Source of the DNA: Vulcanimicrobiota bacterium
Lineage (GTDB): Bacteria; Vulcanimicrobiota; Vulcanimicrobiia; Vulcanimicrobiales; Vulcanimicrobiaceae
Assembly (NCBI GenBank): GCA_027307235.1
Contig: DAHUXH010000020.1
Location: forward strand, 182,616 to 246,615
DNA length: 64,000 bases
Direction: 5' to 3'
Position 1 is the stretch's first letter. The number at the start of each line of letters is the position of its first letter. A program made the position numbers and the translations under genes. Below the pieces are notes generated by a model that did no database searches, was not told the origin of the DNA, and saw only the letters and a program-made list of their open reading frames with translations. Of this stretch, positions 53,260 to 61,132 are shown one piece after another.

Positions 53260-55293
53260 CTATGTCTGCGCCGCCGGAGCGCGAATCTCGAGTGCGGGAT
53301 CGTCCGCGTAGTCGAGGTAGACGAGTCCGGTGAAGATCTCGAGCGGCCAGGCGTGCATGCCGCGAGCGTCGGCTTCGTCAACCATACTGCGATGGTTGGC
53401 GCGCGCTTCCGCGATGATCGCATCGGGTGTCGACTTCACGTCGGCGGCGAGAATCGAGGCGACGGTCACGTCGCCCGGCGTCAGGTTGTCCTTGAGCATG
53501 TCTTCATACGAGATGCCGTCGTTCCCGAAGCGCTGCTTGAGGGCATAGCGCAAGGTCGCATAGCGTTCCGGTGACGTTCCGAGGCCGAGGAGCGTCAGGC
53601 GCGCCTCGTTTTGCCGCGAGCGGGCCATATTCGACAGCTGCGCCGCTTGCGACGCCGCGACGGCCGCTTTGTCGAGTGCTGTCAGCGTATTCTGCATCAG
53701 CGGCAAGACGCGCTGGTAGTCACCGGGATCCATGTCGCCGGAGAAGTTGATCTGCGTGCGATCGAGTTCGCGCAAGAACGCATCGAGGTTCCCCAAGCCC
53801 TGATCCATCATCAACGTCGCGGCGCGGGCGGCATCGACCGCGCGCAGCGAATCGGCGCTCGCGCGCGCGACTTCGTCGAGGATGATCGGATATGCCGGAA
53901 GGACGGCGATGGCGTCGGCCGGCAGCGTCTTGCTCTCGAGCGTGCTCTGCATCTGGTGCAGAAGGTCTTTCGAATCCCGCAGCACGTTGTACGGTCCGTC
54001 GTTCTTGCTCTTCTCGAGCGAACCGGTGTTGGTGATCGTATCTCCAGCATCTTGCAGGCCGCTGTTGATCGAGCGGCTCATCAATTCCAAGTTCTTGATC
54101 ACCGAGTCGATGCGCGTGCCGTTGCGAGCTTGCACGTTGGAGAGATTGGGGACTTCGTATTCGATCTCTTGAATGCGATTGTCGGAGGCCTTGAGTTGAT
54201 CGAAGCCCTCCTGGCGCCGCGCCTCGATCTGCGTGGCGGCGGCCTGCAGATCGTTCTGGGCCTGTTGCACGGAGGCGTGCAGCGTGCCCAGATTGGGCTG
54301 CGTGAGATTCACGCGGCGTGCGTCGATGTCGCGCAGCGCGGCCAGCCGTTCGGTCGCGAGCGCCTTGCTCTTGGTGTCGCCGTTTTGCGCGACTTCCGCC
54401 AGCGTCTGCGCGCTCTTGCTCGTTTGGCCGAGCGCGAGTTGCGCTTGCGCGAGATCGACCAGCGCCTCGGTATTGTTCGGGTCTTGCTTCAGAATCTTGT
54501 TGAACTCGATCGACGCGACATTAAACCGGGCGTGTTCCTCGTCAGCGGCGGCGCGCACCAGTTCCTGCTGCTCGGTCACAACCTTCGGATCGAGTTCGGG
54601 ATATCCGAGCGCGTGCGCGATGCGGTCGTTCGAGGGCGGATGGTCTTGAAAATACTTGGTGACCAGATCGTTGTGATCGGCGAACTCGACGCCGAGGTGG
54701 CCGAGCGACGTGACGGCGGCTTGCGGGTTGTATCCGGCACGCGCCATCATCTGAATGCCGTAGCGGTCGGCCTGCAGTTCGTCCGCGCGGCTGAGCTTCG
54801 AGAGAATGCCCTGCTCGGCGAGGCCACCGAAGTTGTAGATCAACGGCGAGAACAGTGACGCGAGCCCAAAGAGGATGTCGAGCACGTTGCTCTTGGTCTG
54901 CTGCGTGACGACGTGACGGCGCTCGTTGTGACCGGTTTCATGAGCGATGACGAAGGCCAGTTCGTCGTCGGACTGCGAGAAGTCGACGATACCCTCGTCG
55001 ATGTACACGTAGCCGCCCATCGTGGCAAACGAGTTGATCTGGTCGTCTTTGACGACACGCAACTGGTAGTCGACGTCGGTGCGCGCGCGCTGCGCCCACA
55101 GTTTCTGCGCGATGCCGCTCACATAGGCGACCATCAGCGGGTCGCTCTCGAGCACGCTCCCGCGGACGATGTCCTCATCCTCGAGCTTCCCGAGCGAGAC
55201 TTCTTGCGCGGTCGACATGGCTCGCACGGGTGCCGACCAGGTGGCACTCACGAATGCGACGGTGACGAAAGCGGTGATGATGCGTCGAAGCAT
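53260..55293 (-). CDS. Large M48-family metalloprotease with TPR-like and helical C-terminal region
   Basis: 677 residues. A signal peptide (LRRIITAFVTVAFVSATWSAPVRA) precedes the M48 domain: HETGH at 118-122 inside FVIAHETGHNERRH, and the third zinc ligand in RADELQADRYG. This is the BepA/YfgC-type arrangement, with a TPR-like part after it (FNKILKQDPNNTEALVDLAQAQLALGQTS). The final 300 or more residues are an extra helical and coiled-coil region that BepA lacks. It probably works on outer-membrane proteins in the periplasm. ATG 55293 chosen. Confidence 0.9.
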   Translation of the reverse strand: MLRRIITAFVTVAFVSATWSAPVRAMSTAQEVSLGKLEDEDIVRGSVLESDPLMVAYVSGIAQKLWAQRARTDVDYQLRVVKDDQINSFATMGGYVYIDEGIVDFSQSDDELAFVIAHETGHNERRHVVTQQTKSNVLDILFGLASLFSPLIYNFGGLAEQGILSKLSRADELQADRYGIQMMARAGYNPQAAVTSLGHLGVEFADHNDLVTKYFQDHPPSNDRIAHALGYPELDPKVVTEQQELVRAAADEEHARFNVASIEFNKILKQDPNNTEALVDLAQAQLALGQTSKSAQTLAEVAQNGDTKSKALATERLAALRDIDARRVNLTQPNLGTLHASVQQAQNDLQAAATQIEARRQEGFDQLKASDNRIQEIEYEVPNLSNVQARNGTRIDSVIKNLELMSRSINSGLQDAGDTITNTGSLEKSKNDGPYNVLRDSKDLLHQMQSTLESKTLPADAIAVLPAYPIILDEVARASADSLRAVDAARAATLMMDQGLGNLDAFLRELDRTQINFSGDMDPGDYQRVLPLMQNTLTALDKAAVAASQAAQLSNMARSRQNEARLTLLGLGTSPERYATLRYALKQRFGNDGISYEDMLKDNLTPGDVTVASILAADVKSTPDAIIAEARANHRSMVDEADARGMHAWPLEIFTGLVYLDYADDPALEIRAPAAQT

Positions 55294-55503
55294 GGCGGTG
55301 TGTTGTCCTCTACCAGGCAAGCGGCCACGGAGTTTCGCGCGCCGCCCACCTATTGTAACGCCTGCAGTGGGCCGATGCGTTTCCGGGTACCGGTGTGTAT
55401 TGGATGTGGATAAGCAAAAGAACCTGTGAACTCATGTGGATGCCGGAAGGTGAGGGTACGGCGGATTTCTGAACCCGCCCTGAATCATGGAGATCGGTAC
55501 CGG

Positions 55504-56361
55504 ATGAGCGTGCTGCGCGGAAAGGGATTCGGGCTCGAAGTCGTGCTCGACCGGGCCGACGTCGATGCTGCGATCGCCGAGCTTGCTTCTCGCATCGAGG
55601 AGCAGCCCGGCTTCTACCGCGGCAGCACCGCGACCGCGGCCTTCGGCGAGCGGCTGCCCACCGACGAGCAGTTCGACGCGCTCCTGCGCGTGCTGGAGGC
55701 GGGCGGCATCGCCTTGCGCTCGATTGCCGGAAGCGGCGTGATCGAGACCTTCGCACGTGCCCGAGGCCTGGAGTTCGTTCCCGCCGCCCCGGCGGCGGAG
55801 CCCTTCGAGCAGCGCACGCGCGAGAAGCGCAAGCGTGAGGTGGCGCTCTCGGCGGCCGCGCGTTCGCTCGTAGCGGATTTCGCGGGTGCCCGGGCCGACA
55901 TCGCCCAGCGGCGCAAGCAAGGTGACACCAGCGTGCGGCGGCAGGATCTGCGCGTCACCGGACGGGCCGATCCGCCGGCGGCGCTCGCGCCGGTGGAAGC
56001 GCTGCCGGGAACGCTGTATCACGTCGGCACGCTACGCGGCGGTCAGTCGCTGCATCAGGTCGGCAACATCGTGGTCGTCGGCGACGTCAACCCCGGCGCC
56101 GAACTGGTCGCGAGCGGCGACGTGCTGGTTTTCGGCAGACTCGCGGGCGTGGCGCACGCGGGCGCCCAGGGCGATGCGAATGCGCGCGTCTACGCGCTCG
56201 TCATGGCCCCGACGCAACTGCGCATCGCGACCTTCATCGCCGCCGACGCAGCCGCGGCCGCAACGTCGGAGGCACCGGAGTGCGCGCTGGTTCGCGATGG
56301 CCGCATCGCGGTCGTTCCTTATGAAGAACTCGATCGTCAACCGAGGGAGGGAGTCCGCTGA
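55504..56361 (+). CDS. minC: Septum site-determining protein MinC
   Basis: 285 residues. The C-terminal domain is textbook MinC (VGTLRGGQSLHQVGNIVVVGDVNPGAELVASGDVLVFGRLAGVAHAGAQGDANARVYALVMAPTQLRIA), forming the beta-helix that binds MinD and inhibits FtsZ. The N-terminal domain (VLRGKGFGLEVVL) is shorter and less conserved. ATG 55504 chosen. The stop overlaps the minD start by 4 bases (CTGA). The 210 bases upstream (55294-55503) separate it from the divergent M48 gene and hold its promoter, not resolved. Confidence 0.93.
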   Translation: MSVLRGKGFGLEVVLDRADVDAAIAELASRIEEQPGFYRGSTATAAFGERLPTDEQFDALLRVLEAGGIALRSIAGSGVIETFARARGLEFVPAAPAAEPFEQRTREKRKREVALSAAARSLVADFAGARADIAQRRKQGDTSVRRQDLRVTGRADPPAALAPVEALPGTLYHVGTLRGGQSLHQVGNIVVVGDVNPGAELVASGDVLVFGRLAGVAHAGAQGDANARVYALVMAPTQLRIATFIAADAAAAATSEAPECALVRDGRIAVVPYEELDRQPREGVR

Positions 56362-57149
56362 GCGCTCGCAAGATCGTCGTCACCTCCGGCAAAGGCGGCG
56401 TCGGAAAGACTACCACCACCGTCAATCTCGGTGCGGCGCTTGCCAAACGCGGCCGGCGCGTCGTGCTCGTCGATGCCGATATCGGGTTGCGCAACCTCGA
56501 TCTCGTGCTCGGACTCGAGAAGCGGATCGTCTTCGATCTGGTCGAGGTCGTCGAGGGACGCTGTCAATTACGCCAAGCGCTGATCAAAGACAAGCGCTTT
56601 GAGTCGCTCTTTCTGTTGCCTGCCGCGCAAACACGCGACAAAGACGCAATCACGCCGGAACAGTTCGCTGCGCTGATCGACGGTCTCGACGAATACGCCG
56701 ACGTGGTGCTGATCGATTGTCCGGCAGGCATCGAAGGCGGGTTTCGCAATGCCATCGCCGGCGCCAAGGAAGCGATCGTCGTGACCACGCCCGAGGTCAG
56801 CGCGATTCGCGACGCCGACCGCGTCGTCGGAAAACTCAACGAACGCAATCTGCCGATTCGGCTGATTCTCAACCGCATCCGTCCCGAGATGGTTCGCAGC
56901 GGCGACATGCTTTCGGTTGAAGACGTGTGCGAGATTTTGTCGGTCGAATTGTTGGGTATCGTTCCCGATGATGAGGAAGTCATCGACACCACCAATCGCG
57001 GCGAGCCGATCGTGCTCAACGAGGCGGCACGTCTGCGACCGATTTACGACAAGATCGCGCGCCGGCTGGACGGCGAACTCGTACCGTTCACCAATCTCGA
57101 CGCCGGCGGATTCTTCGGACGCCTATTCTCGTCATTGAAAGCAGGCTAG
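56358..57149 (+). CDS. minD: Septum site-determining ATPase MinD (first copy, CTG start)
   Basis: 263 residues. Deviant Walker A with both Lys (K12 and K17) in VTSGKGGVGKTTT, then VVLVDADIGLRNLDLVLGLE, VVLIDCPAGIEGGF and NRIRPEMVRSGDMLSVEDV, and a C-terminal amphipathic helix (GGFFGRLFSSLKAG) for membrane binding. No ATG, GTG or TTG exists in frame between the preceding in-frame stop (56322) and the Walker motif. CTG 56358 has GGAGG 7 bases upstream, gives the standard MinD N-terminus and overlaps the minC stop by 4 bases. GTG 56463 would remove the Walker motif. Confidence 0.93.
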   Translation: MSARKIVVTSGKGGVGKTTTTVNLGAALAKRGRRVVLVDADIGLRNLDLVLGLEKRIVFDLVEVVEGRCQLRQALIKDKRFESLFLLPAAQTRDKDAITPEQFAALIDGLDEYADVVLIDCPAGIEGGFRNAIAGAKEAIVVTTPEVSAIRDADRVVGKLNERNLPIRLILNRIRPEMVRSGDMLSVEDVCEILSVELLGIVPDDEEVIDTTNRGEPIVLNEAARLRPIYDKIARRLDGELVPFTNLDAGGFFGRLFSSLKAG

Positions 57150-57153
57150 AACG

Positions 57154-57999
57154 ATGCAACCATTGGAGCATATCGACGACGTCGCCGAACCGGCCGCGGT
57201 GAAACTCGGGCGCGCGATCGTCGTGACCTCGGGTAAGGGCGGCGTCGGCAAGACGACGACGACGGCGAATCTCGGCACCGCGCTCGCGCAGCGCGGCGCG
57301 CGCGTCGCCGTGATCGACGCCGACGTCGGTTTGCGCAATCTGGACATCGTGATGGGCTTGGAGAGCCGCGTGCGCCATCACGTGCTCGACGTGCTCGAAG
57401 AGAAAGTCTCGCTCGACGAGGCGCTCGTTCCCGACAAGAACAGCGCAACGCTGTTTCTGCTGGCCGCGGCGCAAGAACGCGAAAAGGACGACGTCGACAC
57501 CGAAAAGATGCGCGCCCTCGTCGCGCGGTTGCGCGAGCAGTTCGACTATGTCTTGATCGATTCACCGGCCGGAATCGAACGCGGCTTTCAAAACGCAGTC
57601 GTCGGCGCGCAGGAAGCGATCGTCGTCTGCACGCCCGAGGTGAGCGCCGTGCGCGACGTTGACCGCGTCGTCGGCTTGCTCGGCAACCAGTTTCACCCGC
57701 AACTGATCATCAATCGCTTGCGCCCGCAACTCGTGCGTAAAGGCAAGATGCTCTCAGTCGAGGACGTCAACGCGATTCTGCGCTTGCCGCTGCTCGGCGT
57801 GATCGCGGACGAACCCGAGATCGTCGTCACCACCAACAGGGGAACGCCGCTCGCGCTGGACGGCACCAACAAGACCGGCGCGGCATACCAGGCGATCGCC
57901 GCGCGGATCGCGGGCGAAGACGTGCCCGCTCCGACCGTCGAGATCAGAGAGAGCTTTGCCGACCGGCTGAGCGCATTCTTCGGGGGGCGGCGCTCATGA
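57154..57999 (+). CDS. MinD-family ATPase, second copy
   Basis: 281 residues, a full MinD (VTSGKGGVGKTTT, VAVIDADVGLRNLDIVMGLE, VLIDSPAGIERGF, NRLRPQLVRKGKMLSVEDV) with 20 additional N-terminal residues and a C-terminal amphipathic helix (ESFADRLSAFFGGRRS). It follows the first minD by 4 bases and shares its motifs closely, so it arose by tandem duplication and has diverged. Both ATPase sites are intact, so both may function, possibly as a heterodimer. The stop overlaps minE by 4 bases. Confidence 0.93.
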   Translation: MQPLEHIDDVAEPAAVKLGRAIVVTSGKGGVGKTTTTANLGTALAQRGARVAVIDADVGLRNLDIVMGLESRVRHHVLDVLEEKVSLDEALVPDKNSATLFLLAAAQEREKDDVDTEKMRALVARLREQFDYVLIDSPAGIERGFQNAVVGAQEAIVVCTPEVSAVRDVDRVVGLLGNQFHPQLIINRLRPQLVRKGKMLSVEDVNAILRLPLLGVIADEPEIVVTTNRGTPLALDGTNKTGAAYQAIAARIAGEDVPAPTVEIRESFADRLSAFFGGRRS

Positions 58000-58463
58000 T
58001 TGATTTCGTCAAGCGGCTCTTCGGACAATCCGGGTCGAGCGCAACCGCGAAGGAACGGCTGCGCCTCGTGCTGCTCTCCGATCATCTCTCGCTCGCGCCG
58101 GAATTGATCGACCAGATGAAGCACGATCTCGTCGAGGTGATCTCGCGGTACGTGCAGGTCGACAAATCGAAGATCGAAGTCGGCGTCGAGCGTCAGGACG
58201 CGTCGGTCGCGCTGATGGCGAACATTCCGATCGTCTCGGTGCATCGCCCGTCCGGCGGCACGCCGACTGACACCGCTTCACCGCCGATCGCTTCGCCGCC
58301 GGCGCCGAGCACGGCCAGTGCCAGCGTCGCCGCGGCGCCGAACGTCTCCTCGCCGGGACTCGATCGGGCGGCCGGCACGCAGGCGCAACGCCGCAAGCGC
58401 CGCCGCAAGGGAGCGGCGCCGGGCGCGCCGGCACCTGCCGTCACCCCCGCCCACGCGACCTAA
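57996..58463 (+). CDS. minE: Cell division topological specificity factor MinE with long C-terminal tail
   Basis: 155 residues. The first 90 are normal MinE: MIDFVKRLFG membrane helix, then AKERLRLVLLSDHLSLAPELIDQMKHDLVEVISRYVQVDKSKIEVGVERQD. An added 65-residue tail is Pro/Ala/Ser-rich and ends in a basic patch (QAQRRKRRRKGAAPG). MinE stimulates MinD ATPase and drives Min movement. The tail is not part of the known family and could bind DNA, RNA or membrane. ATG overlaps the second minD by 4 bases. Confidence 0.92.
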   Translation: MIDFVKRLFGQSGSSATAKERLRLVLLSDHLSLAPELIDQMKHDLVEVISRYVQVDKSKIEVGVERQDASVALMANIPIVSVHRPSGGTPTDTASPPIASPPAPSTASASVAAAPNVSSPGLDRAAGTQAQRRKRRRKGAAPGAPAPAVTPAHAT

Positions 58464-58469
58464 TCGATC

Positions 58470-59096
58470 GTGCGCACGTCGTTCGTCGAAGGAACCGACG
58501 CGTCGAGCGCACGCGTTCACGGCGAACGGCTCTTGCCCGACTCCAACGACTTTCTTTACTATCGCGGCTTCATCGCAGACGAGCAAGCCGACCGCACGTT
58601 CGCGCAACTCGCGCAGTTGATCGCGTGGCACACCGAGCGCATAACGCTGTTCGGAAGACACTACGAGTCGCCGCGACTCGTGGCGTGGTACGGCGATGCG
58701 GGTGCGGTCTATCGCTACTCGGGGATCACGCACCAACCCCATCCTTGGACCAAAGAGCTGCTGGCGCTGCGCGCGGATTTGGAAGCATTTCTCGGGGTGC
58801 GCTTCACCAGCGTGTTGCTCAATCGGTATCGTGACGGGCGCGACAGCGTCTCCTGGCATAGCGACGACGAGCCGGAACTGGGTGCGCGGCCGGTGATCGC
58901 GAGCGTGAGTCTGGGTGTCGCGCGAACGTTTTGCCTGCGCTCCAAGCGCGATCGCGCACGGCGCGTCAGCTTGCGGCTCGAACACGGGAGCCTCTTGCTG
59001 ATGCGCGGCGAGTCGCAGGCGGCCTGGCAGCATGCGGTGCTCAAGGAGCGGCACGTGTCAGGTGAACGCATCAATCTCACGTTTCGCGTTCTTTGA
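58470..59096 (+). CDS. AlkB-like 2-oxoglutarate/Fe(II) dioxygenase
   Basis: 208 residues. Iron ligands H130 and D132 in SWHSDDEPELG, and H188 in AAWQHAV, with the 2-oxoglutarate-binding Arg in INLTFR. SVSLGVARTFCLR and GSLLLMRGESQ complete the AlkB pattern. These enzymes repair alkylated DNA or RNA bases; a small DNA-binding form of this length (ALKBH2/3-like) is the best match. GTG start 6 bases after minE. Its presence among cell division genes is probably chance. Confidence 0.91.
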   Translation: MRTSFVEGTDASSARVHGERLLPDSNDFLYYRGFIADEQADRTFAQLAQLIAWHTERITLFGRHYESPRLVAWYGDAGAVYRYSGITHQPHPWTKELLALRADLEAFLGVRFTSVLLNRYRDGRDSVSWHSDDEPELGARPVIASVSLGVARTFCLRSKRDRARRVSLRLEHGSLLLMRGESQAAWQHAVLKERHVSGERINLTFRVL

Positions 59097-59130
59097 AGCA
59101 AGGCTCGCTTCCGCGGAGAACTCTTGAGCC

Positions 59131-60264
59131 ATGTCCGTCCTAACGATGGGGAGCGGCACGCGCCGCTATTTCAAGAACTTCAATTGGTCGCTCGCTGTTC
59201 CGATCCTGATCGTCACGGCCATCGGCATCGTTTCCATTCAATCGGCGGATTTTCACGACGCCGGCGCCGGCGCGGAGTTCCGCAAACAGATTTTCTACGC
59301 GATCCTCGGCATCGGTGCGATGATCGGTTGCTCGCTCGTCGATTACCGGCAGTGGCAGCGACTCGCGCCGTTCATCTACGGCTTCAACCTCGTGTTGCTG
59401 CTGATCATCCTCGTTGCCGGACATCGTGCGCTCGGAGCGCAGCGCTGGATATCGCTCGGTCCGCTCGGCACCTTTCAGCCGTCGGAACCGGCGAAGCTCT
59501 TTCTCGCCATCTCCATCGCCGCAGTCCTCTGCAAAGGTGACTACACGCGCTTGCAAGACATGTGGAAACCGCTGCTCGTCGTGGCAGTTCCCGCGTTGCT
59601 CATCTTGAAGCAGCCCGACCTCGGGACGACCCTGGTCATCTTGGCAATCCTCTCGACGCAGCTCTACTTCGCGATGGCGCGCGTTCAAGATTTTGCAGTC
59701 TACGCGTTCGGCATCTTCACCGCGGCGGCGATCACCGTGTCGACCAACGTGATCCTCAAGCCGTTTCAAAAAGCCCGGTTGCTGGTATTCGTGAATCCGA
59801 AAGCCGATCCGCAGGGCGCCGGCTACAATTTGAACCAAGCAAAGATCGCCGTGGGGAACGGTGAATGGATCGGGCGCGGACTGCACCACGGCACGCAGAC
59901 GCAGTTGAACTTTGTGCCCGAACATTCGCGCGATTTCATCTTCACCGTGCTCGCCGAAGAGTTCGGCTTCATCGGTGCCGGACTGCTCGTCGTGCTCTAC
60001 GGCATCGCGCTGTACGGCGGCGTGCGTGCGATGCTGGCGGCGCGCGATCGCTTCGGCTTCTTGCTGGCCTCGGGTTTGGTGGCGATGCTGGCGTTTCACA
60101 TCGCCGTCAACGTCGGCATGACCATCGGCATCATGCCGATCACCGGCATACCGTTGCCGTTCATGTCGTATGGCGGCTCCGCGCTGATCACGGATTTCGC
60201 GGCGGTCGGCGTGCTGCTCAACATCTACGGACAGCGCGATCGCGAGTTTCTCGGAAACGCCTAG
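59131..60264 (+). CDS. rodA: Rod shape-determining protein RodA (SEDS glycosyltransferase)
   Basis: 377 residues with ten transmembrane helices. SEDS pattern: RKQIFYAILG, GAQRWISLGPLGTFQPSEPAKL, ILKQPDLGTTLV, the long loop GAGYNLNQAKIAVGNGEWIGRGLHHGTQTQLNFVPEHSRDFIFTVLAEEFGFIG with the catalytic-type Asp, and GIMPITGIPLPFMSYGGSALI. This makes peptidoglycan strands for cell elongation with a class B PBP; the KQPDLGT and Gln-rich pattern fits RodA rather than FtsW. ATG 59131. No mreBCD or PBP2 gene lies in the window. Confidence 0.94.
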   Translation: MSVLTMGSGTRRYFKNFNWSLAVPILIVTAIGIVSIQSADFHDAGAGAEFRKQIFYAILGIGAMIGCSLVDYRQWQRLAPFIYGFNLVLLLIILVAGHRALGAQRWISLGPLGTFQPSEPAKLFLAISIAAVLCKGDYTRLQDMWKPLLVVAVPALLILKQPDLGTTLVILAILSTQLYFAMARVQDFAVYAFGIFTAAAITVSTNVILKPFQKARLLVFVNPKADPQGAGYNLNQAKIAVGNGEWIGRGLHHGTQTQLNFVPEHSRDFIFTVLAEEFGFIGAGLLVVLYGIALYGGVRAMLAARDRFGFLLASGLVAMLAFHIAVNVGMTIGIMPITGIPLPFMSYGGSALITDFAAVGVLLNIYGQRDREFLGNA

Positions 60265-60265
60265 C

Positions 60266-60949
60266 GTGCGCGGCGCGGCAGGCGCGGTGGTGATACCGCT
60301 TGGCGATGGGCGGCTGGTTCATGCTGCGCTCGTTCACGCATCGCCCAAACTCCTCGACCTTGCCTGCGTCTCGGGCGAACGCATGCTTGCCGCACGCTGT
60401 GATGCGCGTGCGCTCCATCACGGCCGCTGGTTCATCGCGCGCGAGCGGGCCGAAGCGGGGCCGGTGACCGCTGGCGCGCGGCAGTCCGTCATTCCGAGCC
60501 GTGCGTTCGAGCGGCGGCTCCGCCGATTCGTCGACACCGGGGAAGACACGGCGCCGCGCATGACGCTGCGGCGCGCTCGCGACGAGCACGGCGGCCGACA
60601 TGTCATCATCGAGAAGAATGCAGCACTGGTTGAACTGGAGAGACGGCCGCAGTCCTGTGTGGTGCTCACCGATGCCGCGACAACGTCACTCGGCGAACTC
60701 GTCGCCGACGAGTCGATCGAGGACGTGCGTCTGCTCGGCCTGACCCGCGTGGACGATCTTTCACCGCTGCTTGAACTGCCGAATCTTCGCGCGATCGAGC
60801 TGGCCGGAATGTGGCAGTTCGAAGTCGGTGCGCTCGACGCGCTGCTCGCGATCCCGACCCTGCGCGATATTCGCGTCGACATCGGCGGGAGGCGAAAGAA
60901 TCGGGAGGTCTACCGCCGCTGGTACGAGCGGCGCCGTGCGGGAGGCTAG
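60266..60949 (+). CDS. Protein of unknown function with a leucine-rich C-terminal part
   Basis: 227 residues. The C-terminal part has leucine-rich repeat-like strands (IEDVRLLGLTRVDDLSPLLELPNLRAIELAGM, LLAIPTLRDIRVDIGG) and ends in a basic tail. The N-terminal half has no family I recognise. GTG 60266, one base after the rodA stop, so probably cotranscribed. No signal peptide or membrane helix. Arg-rich codon usage is normal for the window, so it is likely to be real. Confidence 0.68.
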   Translation: MRGAAGAVVIPLGDGRLVHAALVHASPKLLDLACVSGERMLAARCDARALHHGRWFIARERAEAGPVTAGARQSVIPSRAFERRLRRFVDTGEDTAPRMTLRRARDEHGGRHVIIEKNAALVELERRPQSCVVLTDAATTSLGELVADESIEDVRLLGLTRVDDLSPLLELPNLRAIELAGMWQFEVGALDALLAIPTLRDIRVDIGGRRKNREVYRRWYERRRAGG

Positions 60950-61019
60950 CGGCCGGGGAGGTCCATGCGTGAAGGGCCGGGAAACTGCGGACCGTTATCA
61001 GATTTCTCGAAGTCGTGTT

Positions 61020-61068
61020 GCGGCGTCGCACGCCGCCCGCTCGATGGCGATCGCAGGATGGTCCTGCG
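61020..61068 (+). promoter_or_regulatory. Two hairpins in the 5' leader of the RNase E/G gene
   Basis: GCGGCG/CGCCGC with a 5-base loop (61020-61036) and a perfect 7-base stem CGCAGGA/TCCTGCG with loop TGG (61052-61068) lie 65-110 bases ahead of the start codon. In Escherichia coli, hairpins in the rne leader let RNase E control its own mRNA. A similar role here is an inference. The rest of the 183-base gap 60950-61132 shows nothing further. Confidence 0.45.
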
Positions 61069-61132
61069 TGTTCGCGGTCGCGGAAGCGGTGATTGTCCGG
61101 TGCGCGCGACTTCTCGCTTAGGAAAATAGACA

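Noticed and set aside
53611..54858. 415-codon plus-strand frame opposite the M48 protease gene
   Set aside because: Antisense to a gene with a signal peptide and full zinc motifs; the frame itself has no start signal or family match.
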